A stretch of 45,050 bases of DNA, taken from contig NZ_CVSU01000025.1 in assembly GCF_001180205.1 (NCBI RefSeq), positions 1-45,050 of the forward strand. The letters are read 5' to 3'. Position numbers and translations under genes: made by a program. A model generated the notes under the pieces. That model ran no database searches, was not told the origin of the DNA, and saw only the letters and a program-made list of their open reading frames with translations. Positions within the stretch are counted from its first letter, which is position 1. Each line of letters starts with the position of its first letter. The DNA comes from Candidatus Pelagibacter communis (GTDB taxonomy: Bacteria > Pseudomonadota > Alphaproteobacteria > Pelagibacterales > Pelagibacteraceae). Below, one piece after another: positions 36,418 to 45,016 of this stretch.

Positions 36418-37622
36418 TGAAAATTCGTCCAGTTATTTTATGTGGAGGTGCTGGAACTCGACTTTGGCCAAATTCTAAAAATCATCAAGCAAAACAGTTT
36501 ATTGATTTTGGTAATTGGACTTTACTTGGAAAAACACTCGAGAGAACAAAAGCTTCAATATTTGATGCTCCAGTTATAAGTACAAATAAAAAATATCTAA
36601 AACAAATAAAACAACATCTTAGAAAATATAAAATAAATAAGTACAAAATTGTTCTAGAACCAGCAAAAAGAAATACTGCACCAGCTATTTTAAGCACTGC
36701 TTTAATTAAAGATATTCCAGATAATCAACCTTTAATGTTTTTTACTGCAGACCATTTGATTGAAAAAATGAGTATTTTTAATATGGCAATAAATAAAAAT
36801 AAATCAAATCTTAATGAAGAAAATATATTTGTTTTTGGAATTAAACCTAAATCTCCAACTAGTGATTATGGTTATTTTTTAACAAAAAAGATTAAAGGAA
36901 ATATTAATAAGGTAACAAGATTTATTGAAAAACCAAAAGAAGCTAAAGCAAAACAAATTATAAAGAATAAAGGTTATTGGAATTCTGGAATGTTTTATCT
37001 TAGAAAAGATTCTATTATTAATAACTTCAAAAAATATCAGCCTAAAACTTATAGAAATTGTTTAAATGCAGTTAATAAAGCAAAATATAAAGCTAATACT
37101 TATTACTTAAACAAAGCTTCATTTATTAAAGCAACTGCTAAATCTTTTGATTATGCAATTCTAGAAAAAACCAAACAAATCAACGCTATCAAATTAGACA
37201 TTCCTTGGTCAGATCTTGGTAGTTGGAAAGAAATTCTGAAGATGTATGACAAAAATAAAAACAAATATATTAAGAAAAAAAATATCTATTACCGTCCATG
37301 GGGTAGATACACCAATCTATTTGAAGGAAAAGAGTTTTTAATTAAAGAGTTATATGTAAAACCAAAAGGTATTTTGAGTTTACAAAAACACCATCATCGA
37401 GCTGAACATTGGTTAGTTACACAAGGTAATGCCAAAATAACACTTAATAAGGATATTATAATTAAAAAACCAGGTGAACATATTTTCATTCCGTTAGAAG
37501 CAATCCATAGAGTTCAAAATCCAGGAAAAAAACCTGTTAAAATTGTCGAAGCTCAAGTTGGCTCAATTTTGAGGGAAAGTGATATTGTTAGATATCAAGA
37601 TGTATATGGTAGAGTGAAGTAA
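36417..37622 (+). CDS. manC: Mannose-1-phosphate guanylyltransferase with C-terminal cupin (PMI-type) domain
   Basis: A 401-residue sugar-nucleotide enzyme making GDP-mannose from mannose-1-phosphate and GTP. The nucleotidyltransferase domain (about 1-280) begins I-L-C-G-G-A-G-T-R-L-W-P and includes F-I-E-K-P near residue 168 and Y-W-N-S-G-M-F near 187. Residues ~295-401 form a cupin like the type II phosphomannose isomerase part of ManC/AlgA: Y-R-P-W-G-R-Y near 295 and H-H-H-R-A-E-H-W near 328, with metal-binding His residues. Bifunctional relatives are about 470 residues, so this is a shortened version; isomerase activity is plausible but not certain. The product feeds LPS or surface glycans; no glycosyltransferase genes are adjacent. 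Confidence 0.9.
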   Translation: MKIRPVILCGGAGTRLWPNSKNHQAKQFIDFGNWTLLGKTLERTKASIFDAPVISTNKKYLKQIKQHLRKYKINKYKIVLEPAKRNTAPAILSTALIKDIPDNQPLMFFTADHLIEKMSIFNMAINKNKSNLNEENIFVFGIKPKSPTSDYGYFLTKKIKGNINKVTRFIEKPKEAKAKQIIKNKGYWNSGMFYLRKDSIINNFKKYQPKTYRNCLNAVNKAKYKANTYYLNKASFIKATAKSFDYAILEKTKQINAIKLDIPWSDLGSWKEILKMYDKNKNKYIKKKNIYYRPWGRYTNLFEGKEFLIKELYVKPKGILSLQKHHHRAEHWLVTQGNAKITLNKDIIIKKPGEHIFIPLEAIHRVQNPGKKPVKIVEAQVGSILRESDIVRYQDVYGRVK

Positions 37623-38779
37623 TGGAGTTATTAACAATAATTTTATTAGTAATAATTGTTCTTCTTACTTATCTATTACTAAAAAAAGAAAAAGTATTAG
37701 GTATTAAAACTGAAACTAAAGATAATAATGATCAAATTAAAGTTGTAGAAAATAAAGACTATAGAAAAAATATTTGTGATTTATTAAATTATATTCCTGA
37801 AGGAATAATAATTTTAGATAAAGGTAAAAAAATTCTTTTTAGCAACAATTCTGCTAATAAATTATTTCAGATAAAAATAGATGAGAATATAAGCGGCTTT
37901 TTAAGAAATCCCGATCTTTTAAGTTCTATTGATAAATCATTCGAGGGTAGCAATATTTCAGATCTTGAAATTGAAATTAGAAATCAAGCTGTTCAAAGAT
38001 TAAATATAACAATTTACCTTGATCAGAATAATCTATTTTTTGATGAAGTATGTTGTGTCTTATTCATAAGAGATTTAACTGAATTCCATAAATTCCAACA
38101 ATTAAAATCTGATTTTGTGGCTAACGTATCACATGAACTAAGAACACCTCTACAATCCATCAAAATGGGACTTGAAACATTTGAAAATAATTCAGATTTA
38201 AAAAAGAATTCTGAGGTAAATAATTTACTTCCTGTAATGAGCTCTCAATCTGAAAGAATGGAAAATTTAATCAGAGACTTATTGTCATTATCAAAAATTG
38301 AATTACAGGAACATATACGACCAACACATGAAATAGATCTTATAGAATTGATTGATTATGTTATTAAAACTTACGAAAAAATAATTAGTAAAAATAATAT
38401 TAGTATTAAATTTAACAAAACTGATAATTTTAAAATAATTGGTGATAGGGATAAATTAATAGAGATTTTTACTAATCTTATCGATAATTCAATCAAATAC
38501 AGTGATAAAAATAAAGAAATTACAATCACTGCTAAAAAAGATGGTGAGTTTAATACTGTTTCAGTAGCAGATCAGGGAATAGGTATTCCAAAAGCGTCTA
38601 TACATAGAATCACTGAAAGATTTTTTACAGTTGATCCAAGCAAAAGCCGAAGTGTAGGTGGCACGGGTCTTGGTTTAGCCATTGTAAAACATTTAGTCTC
38701 ACAACATAGAGCTGAGATGGACATTAATAGTATTGAAAATAAAGGAACTACAATAGACATCAAATTTAATCCTTTGTAA
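37622..38779 (+). CDS. phoR: Phosphate-regulon sensor histidine kinase PhoR
   Basis: A 385-residue kinase with one N-terminal hydrophobic helix (about residues 3-20), a short linker, a PAS-like domain (about 55-145, with I-P-E-G-I-I-I-L-D), HisKA with phospho-acceptor His171 in V-S-H-E-L-R-T-P-L-Q, and an ATPase domain with N-L-I-D-N-S-I-K-Y, D-Q-G-I-G-I-P and G-G-T-G-L-G-L-A-I-V. The layout matches PhoR, which has no large periplasmic sensor and instead couples to PstSCAB-PhoU. The gene lies immediately before the pst operon but is transcribed as the last member of valS-ilvD-manC-phoR; its partner phoB is at the far end of the pst operon. Confidence 0.9.
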   Translation: MELLTIILLVIIVLLTYLLLKKEKVLGIKTETKDNNDQIKVVENKDYRKNICDLLNYIPEGIIILDKGKKILFSNNSANKLFQIKIDENISGFLRNPDLLSSIDKSFEGSNISDLEIEIRNQAVQRLNITIYLDQNNLFFDEVCCVLFIRDLTEFHKFQQLKSDFVANVSHELRTPLQSIKMGLETFENNSDLKKNSEVNNLLPVMSSQSERMENLIRDLLSLSKIELQEHIRPTHEIDLIELIDYVIKTYEKIISKNNISIKFNKTDNFKIIGDRDKLIEIFTNLIDNSIKYSDKNKEITITAKKDGEFNTVSVADQGIGIPKASIHRITERFFTVDPSKSRSVGGTGLGLAIVKHLVSQHRAEMDINSIENKGTTIDIKFNPL

Positions 38780-38799
38780 TTCAACTAAAAAGTTAGTCG

Positions 38800-38828
38800 T
38801 TGTAACAAAAGTTTAACCTTCCTTTAAT
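38800..38828 (+). promoter_or_regulatory. Pho-box-like direct repeats upstream of pstS
   Basis: Three 7-mers repeat at an exact 11-nt period: TTGTAAC (38800), GTTTAAC (38811) and CTTTAAT (38822), separated by 4-nt spacers AAAA and CTTC. PhoB half-sites are 7-mers with 11-nt spacing (CTGTCAT-type), so the geometry matches even though the sequence is AT-shifted. The array lies 59 nt upstream of the preferred pstS start. A TATTAA at 38833 may be the -10 element. Confidence 0.7.
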
Positions 38829-38876
38829 AAACTATTAAAGAATCAGAATTATTTAGTTTTGCATTATGAATTTAAC

Positions 38877-38883
38877 AAGGAGA
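38877..38883 (+). promoter_or_regulatory. Ribosome binding site deciding the pstS start
   Basis: AAGGAGA, a near-perfect Shine-Dalgarno sequence, ends 3 nt before the ATG at 38887. The frame is open seven codons further upstream to an ATG at 38866, but that start has no ribosome site and would put charged residues (T-R-R-N) ahead of the signal peptide. Confidence 0.75.
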
Positions 38884-38886
38884 AAT

Positions 38887-39906
38887 ATGAATAAATTAAC
38901 AAGTATATTTATAGGCTTTCTTTTAGTAATTGGTTTTACGACATCAAGTTACTCAAGAGATCAAATCAAAATAGTGGGGTCATCAACTGTTTACCCTTAT
39001 GCAACAGTAGTTGCAGAAAAGTTTGGTAAAAGTGGAAAATTCAAAACACCAGTTATTGAAAGTACAGGAACAGGTGGTGGAATGAAATTATTCTGTGCTG
39101 GAGTTGGTGCTAATCATCCAGATATTACTAATGCTTCAAGAGCAATTAAGCCAAAAGAAAAAGCATTATGTGAAAAAAATGGAGTTTCTGAGATTATTGA
39201 AATTGTAGTAGGTAATGATGGAATTTCATTTGCACATGCAGTGAGTGCTCCAGATGCAGATTTTACAAAAGAGCAATTGTGGAGAGCTTTAGCTGCTAAA
39301 GTTGATATTGATGGTAAACTTGTTGAAAATCCATATAAAAAATGGAGTGATATAGATGCAAGTCTTCCTAATAAAAAAATTGAAATTTTAGTTGCTCCTC
39401 CAACTTCTGGTACTAGAGACGCATGGAATTCTCTTGTAATGGTTAAAGGATGTACAAAAACTGCTAAATCTTTATTTGGTGATAAAGCTAAAAAAGAATG
39501 TGCTAAAATTAGAGAAGATGGTTACGCTGTAGAAGCAGGTGAAAATGATACTTTAATTGTACAAAAACTTACATCTAACCCTGATGCTTTTGGTTTTTTT
39601 GGTTATAGTTATCTAGTTGCTAATAAAGATAAGGTTAAAGCATCCTCTGTTGAAGGAGTTCAACCATCTTTAGAAGGTATTCAAGATTACTCTTATCCGA
39701 TAGCAAGACCTTTGTTTTTTTATGTTAAAAAAGCTCACATAGGTGTAATTCCTGGCATTCAGGAATTTTTAAAAGAGTTCACTTCTAAAAAAGCTATGAG
39801 TAACAGGGGTTACTTAGCGAAAATAGGATTAGTCCCTTTAGCATCTGAAGAATACCAAATAACAAGAACAGCTGCTTTAGATTTAAACACAATAAGTATC
39901 AAATAA
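38887..39906 (+). CDS. pstS: Phosphate ABC transporter periplasmic binding protein PstS
   Basis: A 339-residue periplasmic phosphate-binding protein. The N-terminus is a signal peptide (about 1-24, M-N-K-L-T-S-I-F-I-G-F-L-L-V-I-G), likely cleaved near S-Y-S/R-D. Phosphate-contacting segments are visible: V-G-S-S-T-V-Y-P-Y near residue 31, E-S-T-G-T-G-G-G near 57, N-A-S-R-A-I near 80 and P-T-S-G-T-R-D-A near 175. An upstream ATG (38866) would give 346 residues but the strong Shine-Dalgarno sequence favours 38887. It is preceded by a Pho-box array and followed by a strong hairpin before pstC, so PstS may be made in excess of the permeases. Confidence 0.95.
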   Translation: MNKLTSIFIGFLLVIGFTTSSYSRDQIKIVGSSTVYPYATVVAEKFGKSGKFKTPVIESTGTGGGMKLFCAGVGANHPDITNASRAIKPKEKALCEKNGVSEIIEIVVGNDGISFAHAVSAPDADFTKEQLWRALAAKVDIDGKLVENPYKKWSDIDASLPNKKIEILVAPPTSGTRDAWNSLVMVKGCTKTAKSLFGDKAKKECAKIREDGYAVEAGENDTLIVQKLTSNPDAFGFFGYSYLVANKDKVKASSVEGVQPSLEGIQDYSYPIARPLFFYVKKAHIGVIPGIQEFLKEFTSKKAMSNRGYLAKIGLVPLASEEYQITRTAALDLNTISIK

Positions 39907-39922
39907 ATTTAAACTTATCCCC

Positions 39923-39954
39923 AATAAAAGGCCAGTAAATACTGGCCTTTTATT
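39923..39954 (+). terminator. Intra-operon hairpin after pstS (terminator/attenuator)
   Basis: A 14-bp perfect stem (left arm 39923-39936, right arm 39941-39954, core GGCCAGT/ACTGGCC) closes on a 4-nt AAAT loop and runs into a T-rich tail. It sits 17 nt after the pstS stop and before the second Pho box, so pstS and pstC are probably partly separate transcription units. Confidence 0.85.
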
Positions 39955-39976
39955 TAATTTCAATTTCAGAGTTAGT

Positions 39977-39994
39977 TTGTAACAAAAATGTAAC
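39977..39994 (+). promoter_or_regulatory. Pho-box-like direct repeat upstream of pstC
   Basis: TTGTAAC (39977-39983) and ATGTAAC (39988-39994) repeat with an 11-nt period and an AAAA spacer, almost identical to the pstS box. A TATAGA hexamer at 40005-40010 starts 10 nt after the repeat, the distance expected when PhoB replaces a -35 element. The pstC ATG is at 40019. This suggests a second PhoB-dependent promoter inside the pst operon, just after the pstS terminator. Confidence 0.7.
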
Positions 39995-40018
39995 ATTTAA
40001 AAGTTATAGAAACCTCGA

Positions 40019-41422
40019 ATGAACTTCGTTCTAATATTTTTAATAACAATATTTTCTCTATCATTATTTTTTTATGGAAGATCAAAAACTAAAAGTATTG
40101 CAATCGAAAAAAATATTAAATTAAATGCATTACCTAAATTTTATGGATATTACCTTGTTTTATGGTGTTCAATTCCTTCTCTAGTTTTTTTATTAATATG
40201 GTCATTATTTGAGCCTGTAATAATTAAATCAATAATAATTGAAACTGCAGCAAATCAAGGGGCTATTTTTAATGACAAAAATGAAGCTAATTTAATTTAT
40301 GAAAAAATCAAAGCTATTCATTTAGGAACTTATTTTGGTGATATTGACAGTATTTTAAGAGAAAGCGCACTTGCTTATGCAAAATTTATTAATCTTTTTA
40401 CAAATTCAAAAGTTGTACTAATTTTTGCTATAGTAATAGTATCGGTAATTTATTCCTTAAAAAAAATTAACAAAAATAATAAAGCAAGAGATGATGTAGA
40501 AATTATATTAAAAGGCTTATTGTTTGTATCATCTCTTATTGCAATTTTAACAACACTAGGAATAATTTTTTCATTATTATTTGAAAGTATTAAATTTTTT
40601 TCTGTAATTAATATTTTTGATTATTTATTTGGAACAAATTGGAGCCCACAAAGAGCTTTTGTAAGAGATGCCTCTTCAATTACTGCAGCAGAATTTGAAG
40701 AATTAAAGGATGCTTTCGGTTTTATTCCTTTAATTGCTGGAACAACTTTTATTGCATTCATAGCAATGTTAGTTGCAGTGCCAATTGGACTTTTTTCAGG
40801 AATTTATATGGCAGAATACGCCTCATTAAAAATTAGAAGGATTTCAAAACCAATAATCGAAATTTTAGCAGGTATTCCAACTGTTGTTTATGGTTTTTTT
40901 GCAGCTTTAACAGTTGGACCTTTTTTTAGACAAATTGGAGAAAATTTTGGTTTAACAGTTTCATCAGAAAGTGCTTTGGCAGCAGGATTGATAATGGGTA
41001 TAATGATTATACCGTATGTCTCATCTTTATCAGATGATGTAATTAATTCTGTCCCTCAATCACTTAGAGATGGTTCATATGCAATTGGTGCTACAAAATC
41101 TGAAACAATTAAAAAAGTAGTTATACCTGCGGCTTTACCGGGAATAATAGGTTCTATTCTTTTAGCAGTCTCTAGAGCAATAGGTGAAACTATGATCGTT
41201 GTGATGGCTGCGGGTTTAGCTGCAAACCTTACTATAAATCCTCTTGAATCAACCACAACAATCACAACTCAAATAGTTATGATTTTAGTTGGTGACCAAG
41301 AATTTGATAGCCCTAAAACACAATCTGCATTTGCTCTAGGGTTAACATTATTTATTGCAACCTTAATTTTGAATTACATTGCTCAAAGAGCTGTTAAAAA
41401 ATATCGAGAAAAGTATGACTAA
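40019..41422 (+). CDS. pstC: Phosphate ABC transporter permease PstC
   Basis: A 467-residue membrane permease. The first ~180 residues hold additional transmembrane segments (about 2-18, 40-62, 138-155, 172-195) and a long periplasmic region before the conserved permease core (about 230-460). The EAA loop reads D-G-S-Y-A-I-G-A-T-K-S-E-T near residue 350, followed by V-I-P-A-A-L-P-G-I; G-I-P-T-V-V-Y-G-F-F-A near 285 is characteristic of Pst permeases. It is longer than E. coli PstC (about 320), as in alphaproteobacterial members. The 3' end overlaps the preferred pstA start by 8 nt. Confidence 0.93.
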   Translation: MNFVLIFLITIFSLSLFFYGRSKTKSIAIEKNIKLNALPKFYGYYLVLWCSIPSLVFLLIWSLFEPVIIKSIIIETAANQGAIFNDKNEANLIYEKIKAIHLGTYFGDIDSILRESALAYAKFINLFTNSKVVLIFAIVIVSVIYSLKKINKNNKARDDVEIILKGLLFVSSLIAILTTLGIIFSLLFESIKFFSVINIFDYLFGTNWSPQRAFVRDASSITAAEFEELKDAFGFIPLIAGTTFIAFIAMLVAVPIGLFSGIYMAEYASLKIRRISKPIIEILAGIPTVVYGFFAALTVGPFFRQIGENFGLTVSSESALAAGLIMGIMIIPYVSSLSDDVINSVPQSLRDGSYAIGATKSETIKKVVIPAALPGIIGSILLAVSRAIGETMIVVMAAGLAANLTINPLESTTTITTQIVMILVGDQEFDSPKTQSAFALGLTLFIATLILNYIAQRAVKKYREKYD

Positions 41423-42677
41423 AGAACAAAGACTTAAGAAAAGACATAATGCAGAAAAAAGATTTAGGTTTTATGGTCTAGCATCAATTTTTTTCGCTTT
41501 GTTATTTGTTTTGATTTTAGTGCATAACATTTTTTCTAAAGGTAGTTCTGCATTTATGAAAACAGCAATAAATGTTGAGGTTTTCTATGATAAAGATCTT
41601 CTTGAATTGGAACCTGGGGCATCCGAAGAAGAAATATTAGAGGCTGACTTTTTTGATATTACGATAGAAAGTTTGCTAAAGGTATATCCAGCAAAAAACA
41701 TGGATGAAGAAGATGCGCTTATAGAACTTTTTACAACTGATGCTGAAATTGAAATAAAAAAAGCTTTTTTAAATAATAAAAATTTAATCGGTAAAAAAAT
41801 TAATTTAGAAATCACGGCCTCAGATGATATTGATCAATTACATAAGGGGAATTATCCAAGAGATTTACCTGAAGACAGGAGAAGAATTTCCAATTTCCAG
41901 TTAGAAATTTACGATGTCTTAGTAGAAAATAAAACAATCACTAAAAATTTTAATAATTACTTTTTTAAAAATGGAGACTCAAGAGATCCAGAAATAGCTG
42001 GTATAGGTGGTGCTCTTGTAGGTTCTTTTTATAGTATTTTAATTTGTTTATTATTGGCATTCCCAGTAGCAGTATTAGCTTCGATCTACCTGGAGGAATT
42101 TGCACCTAAAAATAAAATCACTGATTTCATAGAAATAAATATTAATAACTTGGCCGCTGTACCTTCAATTGTTTATGGTTTATTGGCTCTTCAAATACTT
42201 CTAGCTACGATTCAATTACCAAGATCTACTCCTCTGGTAGCTGGTATCACTTTGGCGCTTATGACTTTACCTAGAATAATAATTCCTTGTAGGGCTTCTT
42301 TGAAGGCGGTACCGCCATCAATAAGAGAAGGTGCGTTAGCAGTAGGTGCATCAAAATTTCAATCTGTATTTCATCATGTAGTTCCTTTAGCTTTACCTGG
42401 TACTTTATCAGGAACTATTATTGGATTAGCACAAGCATTAGGAGAAACAGCTCCATTAATTTTGATAGGAATGGTAGCTTTTGTTGTTGATATTCCATCA
42501 ACACCAATTGATCCTTCTTCATCTTTACCCGTACAAGTCTATTTATGGTCAGAGTCTGCTGAGAGAGGGTTTGTTGAAAAAACATCAGCCACTATTATGA
42601 TGTTATTAAGTTTTTTGATTGTAATGAATTTTTTAGCAGTATACTTAAGACAAAAATTTGAGAAAAGATGGAACTAA
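41415..42677 (+). CDS. pstA: Phosphate ABC transporter permease PstA
   Basis: The partner permease of PstC, 420 residues from the ATG at 41415 (protein beginning M-T-K-E-Q-R). The frame is open to 41379, but the longer version would overlap pstC by 44 nt and add nothing conserved. A first transmembrane helix (about 22-42) is followed by a long periplasmic region rich in Asp/Glu (about 45-195) and then the permease core with [12 protein letters not shown] near 250 and the EAA loop [13 protein letters not shown] near 310. The large periplasmic insert is typical of alphaproteobacterial PstA. Its stop overlaps an ATG of pstB (TAATG). Confidence 0.92.
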   Translation: MTKEQRLKKRHNAEKRFRFYGLASIFFALLFVLILVHNIFSKGSSAFMKTAINVEVFYDKDLLELEPGASEEEILEADFFDITIESLLKVYPAKNMDEEDALIELFTTDAEIEIKKAFLNNKNLIGKKINLEITASDDIDQLHKGNYPRDLPEDRRRISNFQLEIYDVLVENKTITKNFNNYFFKNGDSRDPEIAGIGGALVGSFYSILICLLLAFPVAVLASIYLEEFAPKNKITDFIEININNLAAVPSIVYGLLALQILLATIQLPRSTPLVAGITLALMTLPRIIIPCRASLKAVPPSIREGALAVGASKFQSVFHHVVPLALPGTLSGTIIGLAQALGETAPLILIGMVAFVVDIPSTPIDPSSSLPVQVYLWSESAERGFVEKTSATIMMLLSFLIVMNFLAVYLRQKFEKRWN

Positions 42678-43438
42678 TGAATAATGTAAAAATAAAATCT
42701 AAAAATCTAAATGTCTATTATGGAGAAAAACAAGCTTTGTTTGATGTGAATTTAGATTTAAACGAAAAAGAAGTTACTGCTTTAATTGGGCCATCAGGAT
42801 GTGGAAAATCTACCTTTATTAGATGTATAAACAGAATGAATGATGTAATCGATATTTGTAAGGTATCTGGAAACATTGAAATAGATGGTGTTGAAATCAA
42901 CGATAAAAATTTAGATGTAGTATCTTTAAGAGAAAGAGTAGGAATGGTTTTTCAAAAACCAAATCCATTTCCAAAAAGCATTTATGATAATATTTCTTAT
43001 GGTCCAAAAATTCATGGAAAAGGTGAAACTAAAAGTGAATTAGATGAAATCGTAGAAAATAGTTTAAAGAAAGCTGCATTGTGGGAAGAAGTTAAAGATA
43101 GACTCGATGAACCTGGAACTGGTCTTTCTGGTGGTCAACAACAACGTCTTTGTATTGCTAGAGCAATTTCTGTTAATCCTGAAGTTATATTAATGGATGA
43201 ACCTTGTTCTGCTCTAGATCCTATTGCAACGGCAAAAATTGAAGAATTAATTGATGAACTAAAAAAAACTTACACTATTGTAATTGTGACGCATTCAATG
43301 GCACAGGCAGTTAGAGTTTCGCAGAAAACAGGGTTTTTTCACCTTGGTAAATTAATCGAAGTAGGCAAAACAGAGAAAATTTTTAAAAATCCTGACAATA
43401 AAATGACACAAGACTATATTACAGGTAGATTTGGATAA
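42668..43438 (+). CDS. pstB: Phosphate ABC transporter ATP-binding protein PstB
   Basis: The ATPase of the Pst phosphate transporter, 256 residues. Walker A is G-P-S-G-C-G-K-S-T near residue 40, the Q-loop F-Q-K-P-N-P-F-P near 98 (a PstB signature), ABC signature L-S-G-G-Q-Q-Q-R near 156, Walker [13 protein letters not shown] near 175 and H-loop V-T-H-S-M near 211. Two starts are possible: ATG at 42668, or ATG at 42677, which overlaps the pstA stop by one base as many junctions here do; they differ by three residues and I cannot decide between them. phoU follows after 3 nt. Confidence 0.96.
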   Translation: MELMNNVKIKSKNLNVYYGEKQALFDVNLDLNEKEVTALIGPSGCGKSTFIRCINRMNDVIDICKVSGNIEIDGVEINDKNLDVVSLRERVGMVFQKPNPFPKSIYDNISYGPKIHGKGETKSELDEIVENSLKKAALWEEVKDRLDEPGTGLSGGQQQRLCIARAISVNPEVILMDEPCSALDPIATAKIEELIDELKKTYTIVIVTHSMAQAVRVSQKTGFFHLGKLIEVGKTEKIFKNPDNKMTQDYITGRFG

Positions 43439-43441
43439 ATT

Positions 43442-44134
43442 ATGAGTAATGAACATACAGTAAAGTCTTATGAAGAAGAATTAAGATACTTAATAGACTC
43501 TGTTATAAAAATGGGAAGTTTAACCGAGTCACAATTGGTCGACTCTATGGACGCCGTTATCAAAGTTGATAAAGATTCAATTGATAAAATTATTAAAAGT
43601 GATGATGAAATAAATAAATTCAGATCTAAAATTGATACTCAAATAATGACATTGTTGGTAAAGAGAGCGCCAATGGCAATTGATTTAAGAGAAACAATTA
43701 GCTCATTAAAAATATCTCAAGATTTAGAAAGAATTGGAGATTTGTCTAAAAGTAATGCAAAGAAAGTTAAACCTCTTCCATTAGATTTACCTGAGGAACT
43801 TTTAGGTAATTTAAAAAGACTAGGTGATTTAGTTATAAAGCAGTTAAACGATGTGCTAGATAGTTACGTTAATAAAAACTATGATAAGGCAAAAGAAGTG
43901 TGGGAAAAAGATGAGCAAGTAGATGACCTTACTTATATTGCTATGGAAAGTGTAATTGATTTTCTCTCTAAAGATAAAAAGAATTTAGACTTTTCAACAC
44001 ATTTAATTTTCGCAACAAAAAATCTTGAAAGAGCTGGAGATCATATAACAAATATTGCTGAGTCAATTTGTTATTTAATTAAAGGCGAGTATCTAAAAGG
44101 AAGCAGACCAAAAGGTAAAGTTATTCAACAATAA
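43442..44134 (+). CDS. phoU: Phosphate transport regulatory protein PhoU
   Basis: PhoU couples the Pst transporter to PhoR and keeps PhoR in phosphatase mode when phosphate is plentiful. The 230-residue all-alpha protein has the duplicated PhoU fold. The metal-binding-type motifs are E-R-I-G-D near residue 97 (L-E-R-I-G-D-L-S-K-S-N-A) and E-R-A-G-D-H near 198 (L-E-R-A-G-D-H-I-T-N-I-A-E). The N-terminal block V-K-S-Y-E-E-E-L-R and the A-P-M-A-I-D-L-R segment are also family-typical. It lies between pstB and phoB (1-nt gap), completing the pstSCAB-phoU-phoB order. Confidence 0.96.
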   Translation: MSNEHTVKSYEEELRYLIDSVIKMGSLTESQLVDSMDAVIKVDKDSIDKIIKSDDEINKFRSKIDTQIMTLLVKRAPMAIDLRETISSLKISQDLERIGDLSKSNAKKVKPLPLDLPEELLGNLKRLGDLVIKQLNDVLDSYVNKNYDKAKEVWEKDEQVDDLTYIAMESVIDFLSKDKKNLDFSTHLIFATKNLERAGDHITNIAESICYLIKGEYLKGSRPKGKVIQQ

Positions 44135-44135
44135 A

Positions 44136-44816
44136 ATGAATGGCAAAATATTTATTATTGAGGACGAACCTTCAATAATTCAATTAGTTCAACATAATTT
44201 AGAAAAAAATGGTTTTTTAGTTTCATCGTCATTGAATGGCAATGATGGCTTAAAGGAATTAAAAAAATTTCAGCCAGATTTACTTTTATTAGATTGGATG
44301 TTACCTGATCTCTCCGGTATTGAAATTTGCAAAAATATTAGAAAAGACAATAGTTTTAAAAATTTACCTGTGATCATGTTAACTGCCAAAGGTGAAGAAG
44401 AAGATAAAATTAAAGGGTTAGATAGTGGGGTAGATGATTATTTAACTAAACCTTTCAGTTTCAATGAGCTAATGGCGAGAATTAAAGCTGTTTTAAGAAG
44501 ATCTAACCCTAACACTGTATCTGATAATTTAGAGTTTGAAGATTTAGTTTTAGATAGGATTGAAAAAAGAGTTTACAGAGATAAAAAAGAAATACAACTT
44601 GGACCTACGGAATTTAGGTTACTAGAATTTTTTTTGGTAAATCCAAAGAGAGTTTATTCTAGAGATCAGATTTTAGAAAATGTTTGGCCCAACAATATAA
44701 ATGTTGAAAGCAGAACTATTGATGTTCATATCAGAAGATTAAGAAAATCAATTAATATCCAAAATAAAAAAGAACTTATAAGGACTGTAAGATCCTCTGG
44801 TTATTCTCTAATTTAA
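44136..44816 (+). CDS. phoB: Phosphate-regulon response regulator PhoB
   Basis: A 226-residue OmpR/PhoB-family regulator. The receiver domain (about 1-120) has the acidic pocket I-E-D-E-P, phospho-acceptor Asp53 (L-L-L-D-W-M-L-P), Thr near residue 83 in M-L-T-A-K, and Lys in L-T-K-P-F near 105. The winged-helix DNA-binding domain (about 130-226) has L-G-P-T-E-F-R-L-L-E-F-F, R-D-Q-I-L-E-N-V-W and the recognition helix R-T-I-D-V-H-I-R-R-L-R-K-S. Phosphorylated by PhoR, it should bind the Pho-box repeats ahead of pstS and pstC, so it lies within its own regulon. It is the last gene of the pst unit. Confidence 0.95.
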   Translation: MNGKIFIIEDEPSIIQLVQHNLEKNGFLVSSSLNGNDGLKELKKFQPDLLLLDWMLPDLSGIEICKNIRKDNSFKNLPVIMLTAKGEEEDKIKGLDSGVDDYLTKPFSFNELMARIKAVLRRSNPNTVSDNLEFEDLVLDRIEKRVYRDKKEIQLGPTEFRLLEFFLVNPKRVYSRDQILENVWPNNINVESRTIDVHIRRLRKSINIQNKKELIRTVRSSGYSLI

Positions 44817-44824
44817 AATTTAAT

Positions 44825-45016
44825 CTAATTTTTTTGAAGTTCGTAGATAGAAACATAATGTTTCTTCTTAGGCAGTGGGATTATGGTTGGAACTTTAGTC
44901 AATCTTGGTTTTATTGATTTATTTCCTACAATTATATTTTTGTCATAATTTTCCAAATCAACCTCAGGATGAGGATTTCCATCATTGATTAATGGCCACG
45001 CAAAATAATAAAGAAT
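44825..45016 (-). pseudogene. Possible 3' end of a minus-strand membrane-protein gene, interrupted by TGA
   Basis: On the minus strand a frame is open from 45016 to a TAG at 44825-44827. The protein reads ...Y-F-A-W-P-L-I-N-D-G-N-P-H-P-E-V-D followed by a Lys-rich tail ending S-I-Y-E-L-Q-K-N; it has gene-like composition but no ATG start. Directly upstream, an in-frame TGA (45017-45019) separates it from a hydrophobic stretch (A-V-V-A-V-Q-F-L-F-V) that would complete a membrane helix, with Trp fitting at the TGA. It could be a gene broken by a nonsense mutation or sequence error, or a chance ORF. I do not recognise the family. A competing plus-strand start (ATG at 44992, M-A-T-Q-N-N-K-E-F) runs off the edge. 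Confidence 0.35.
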
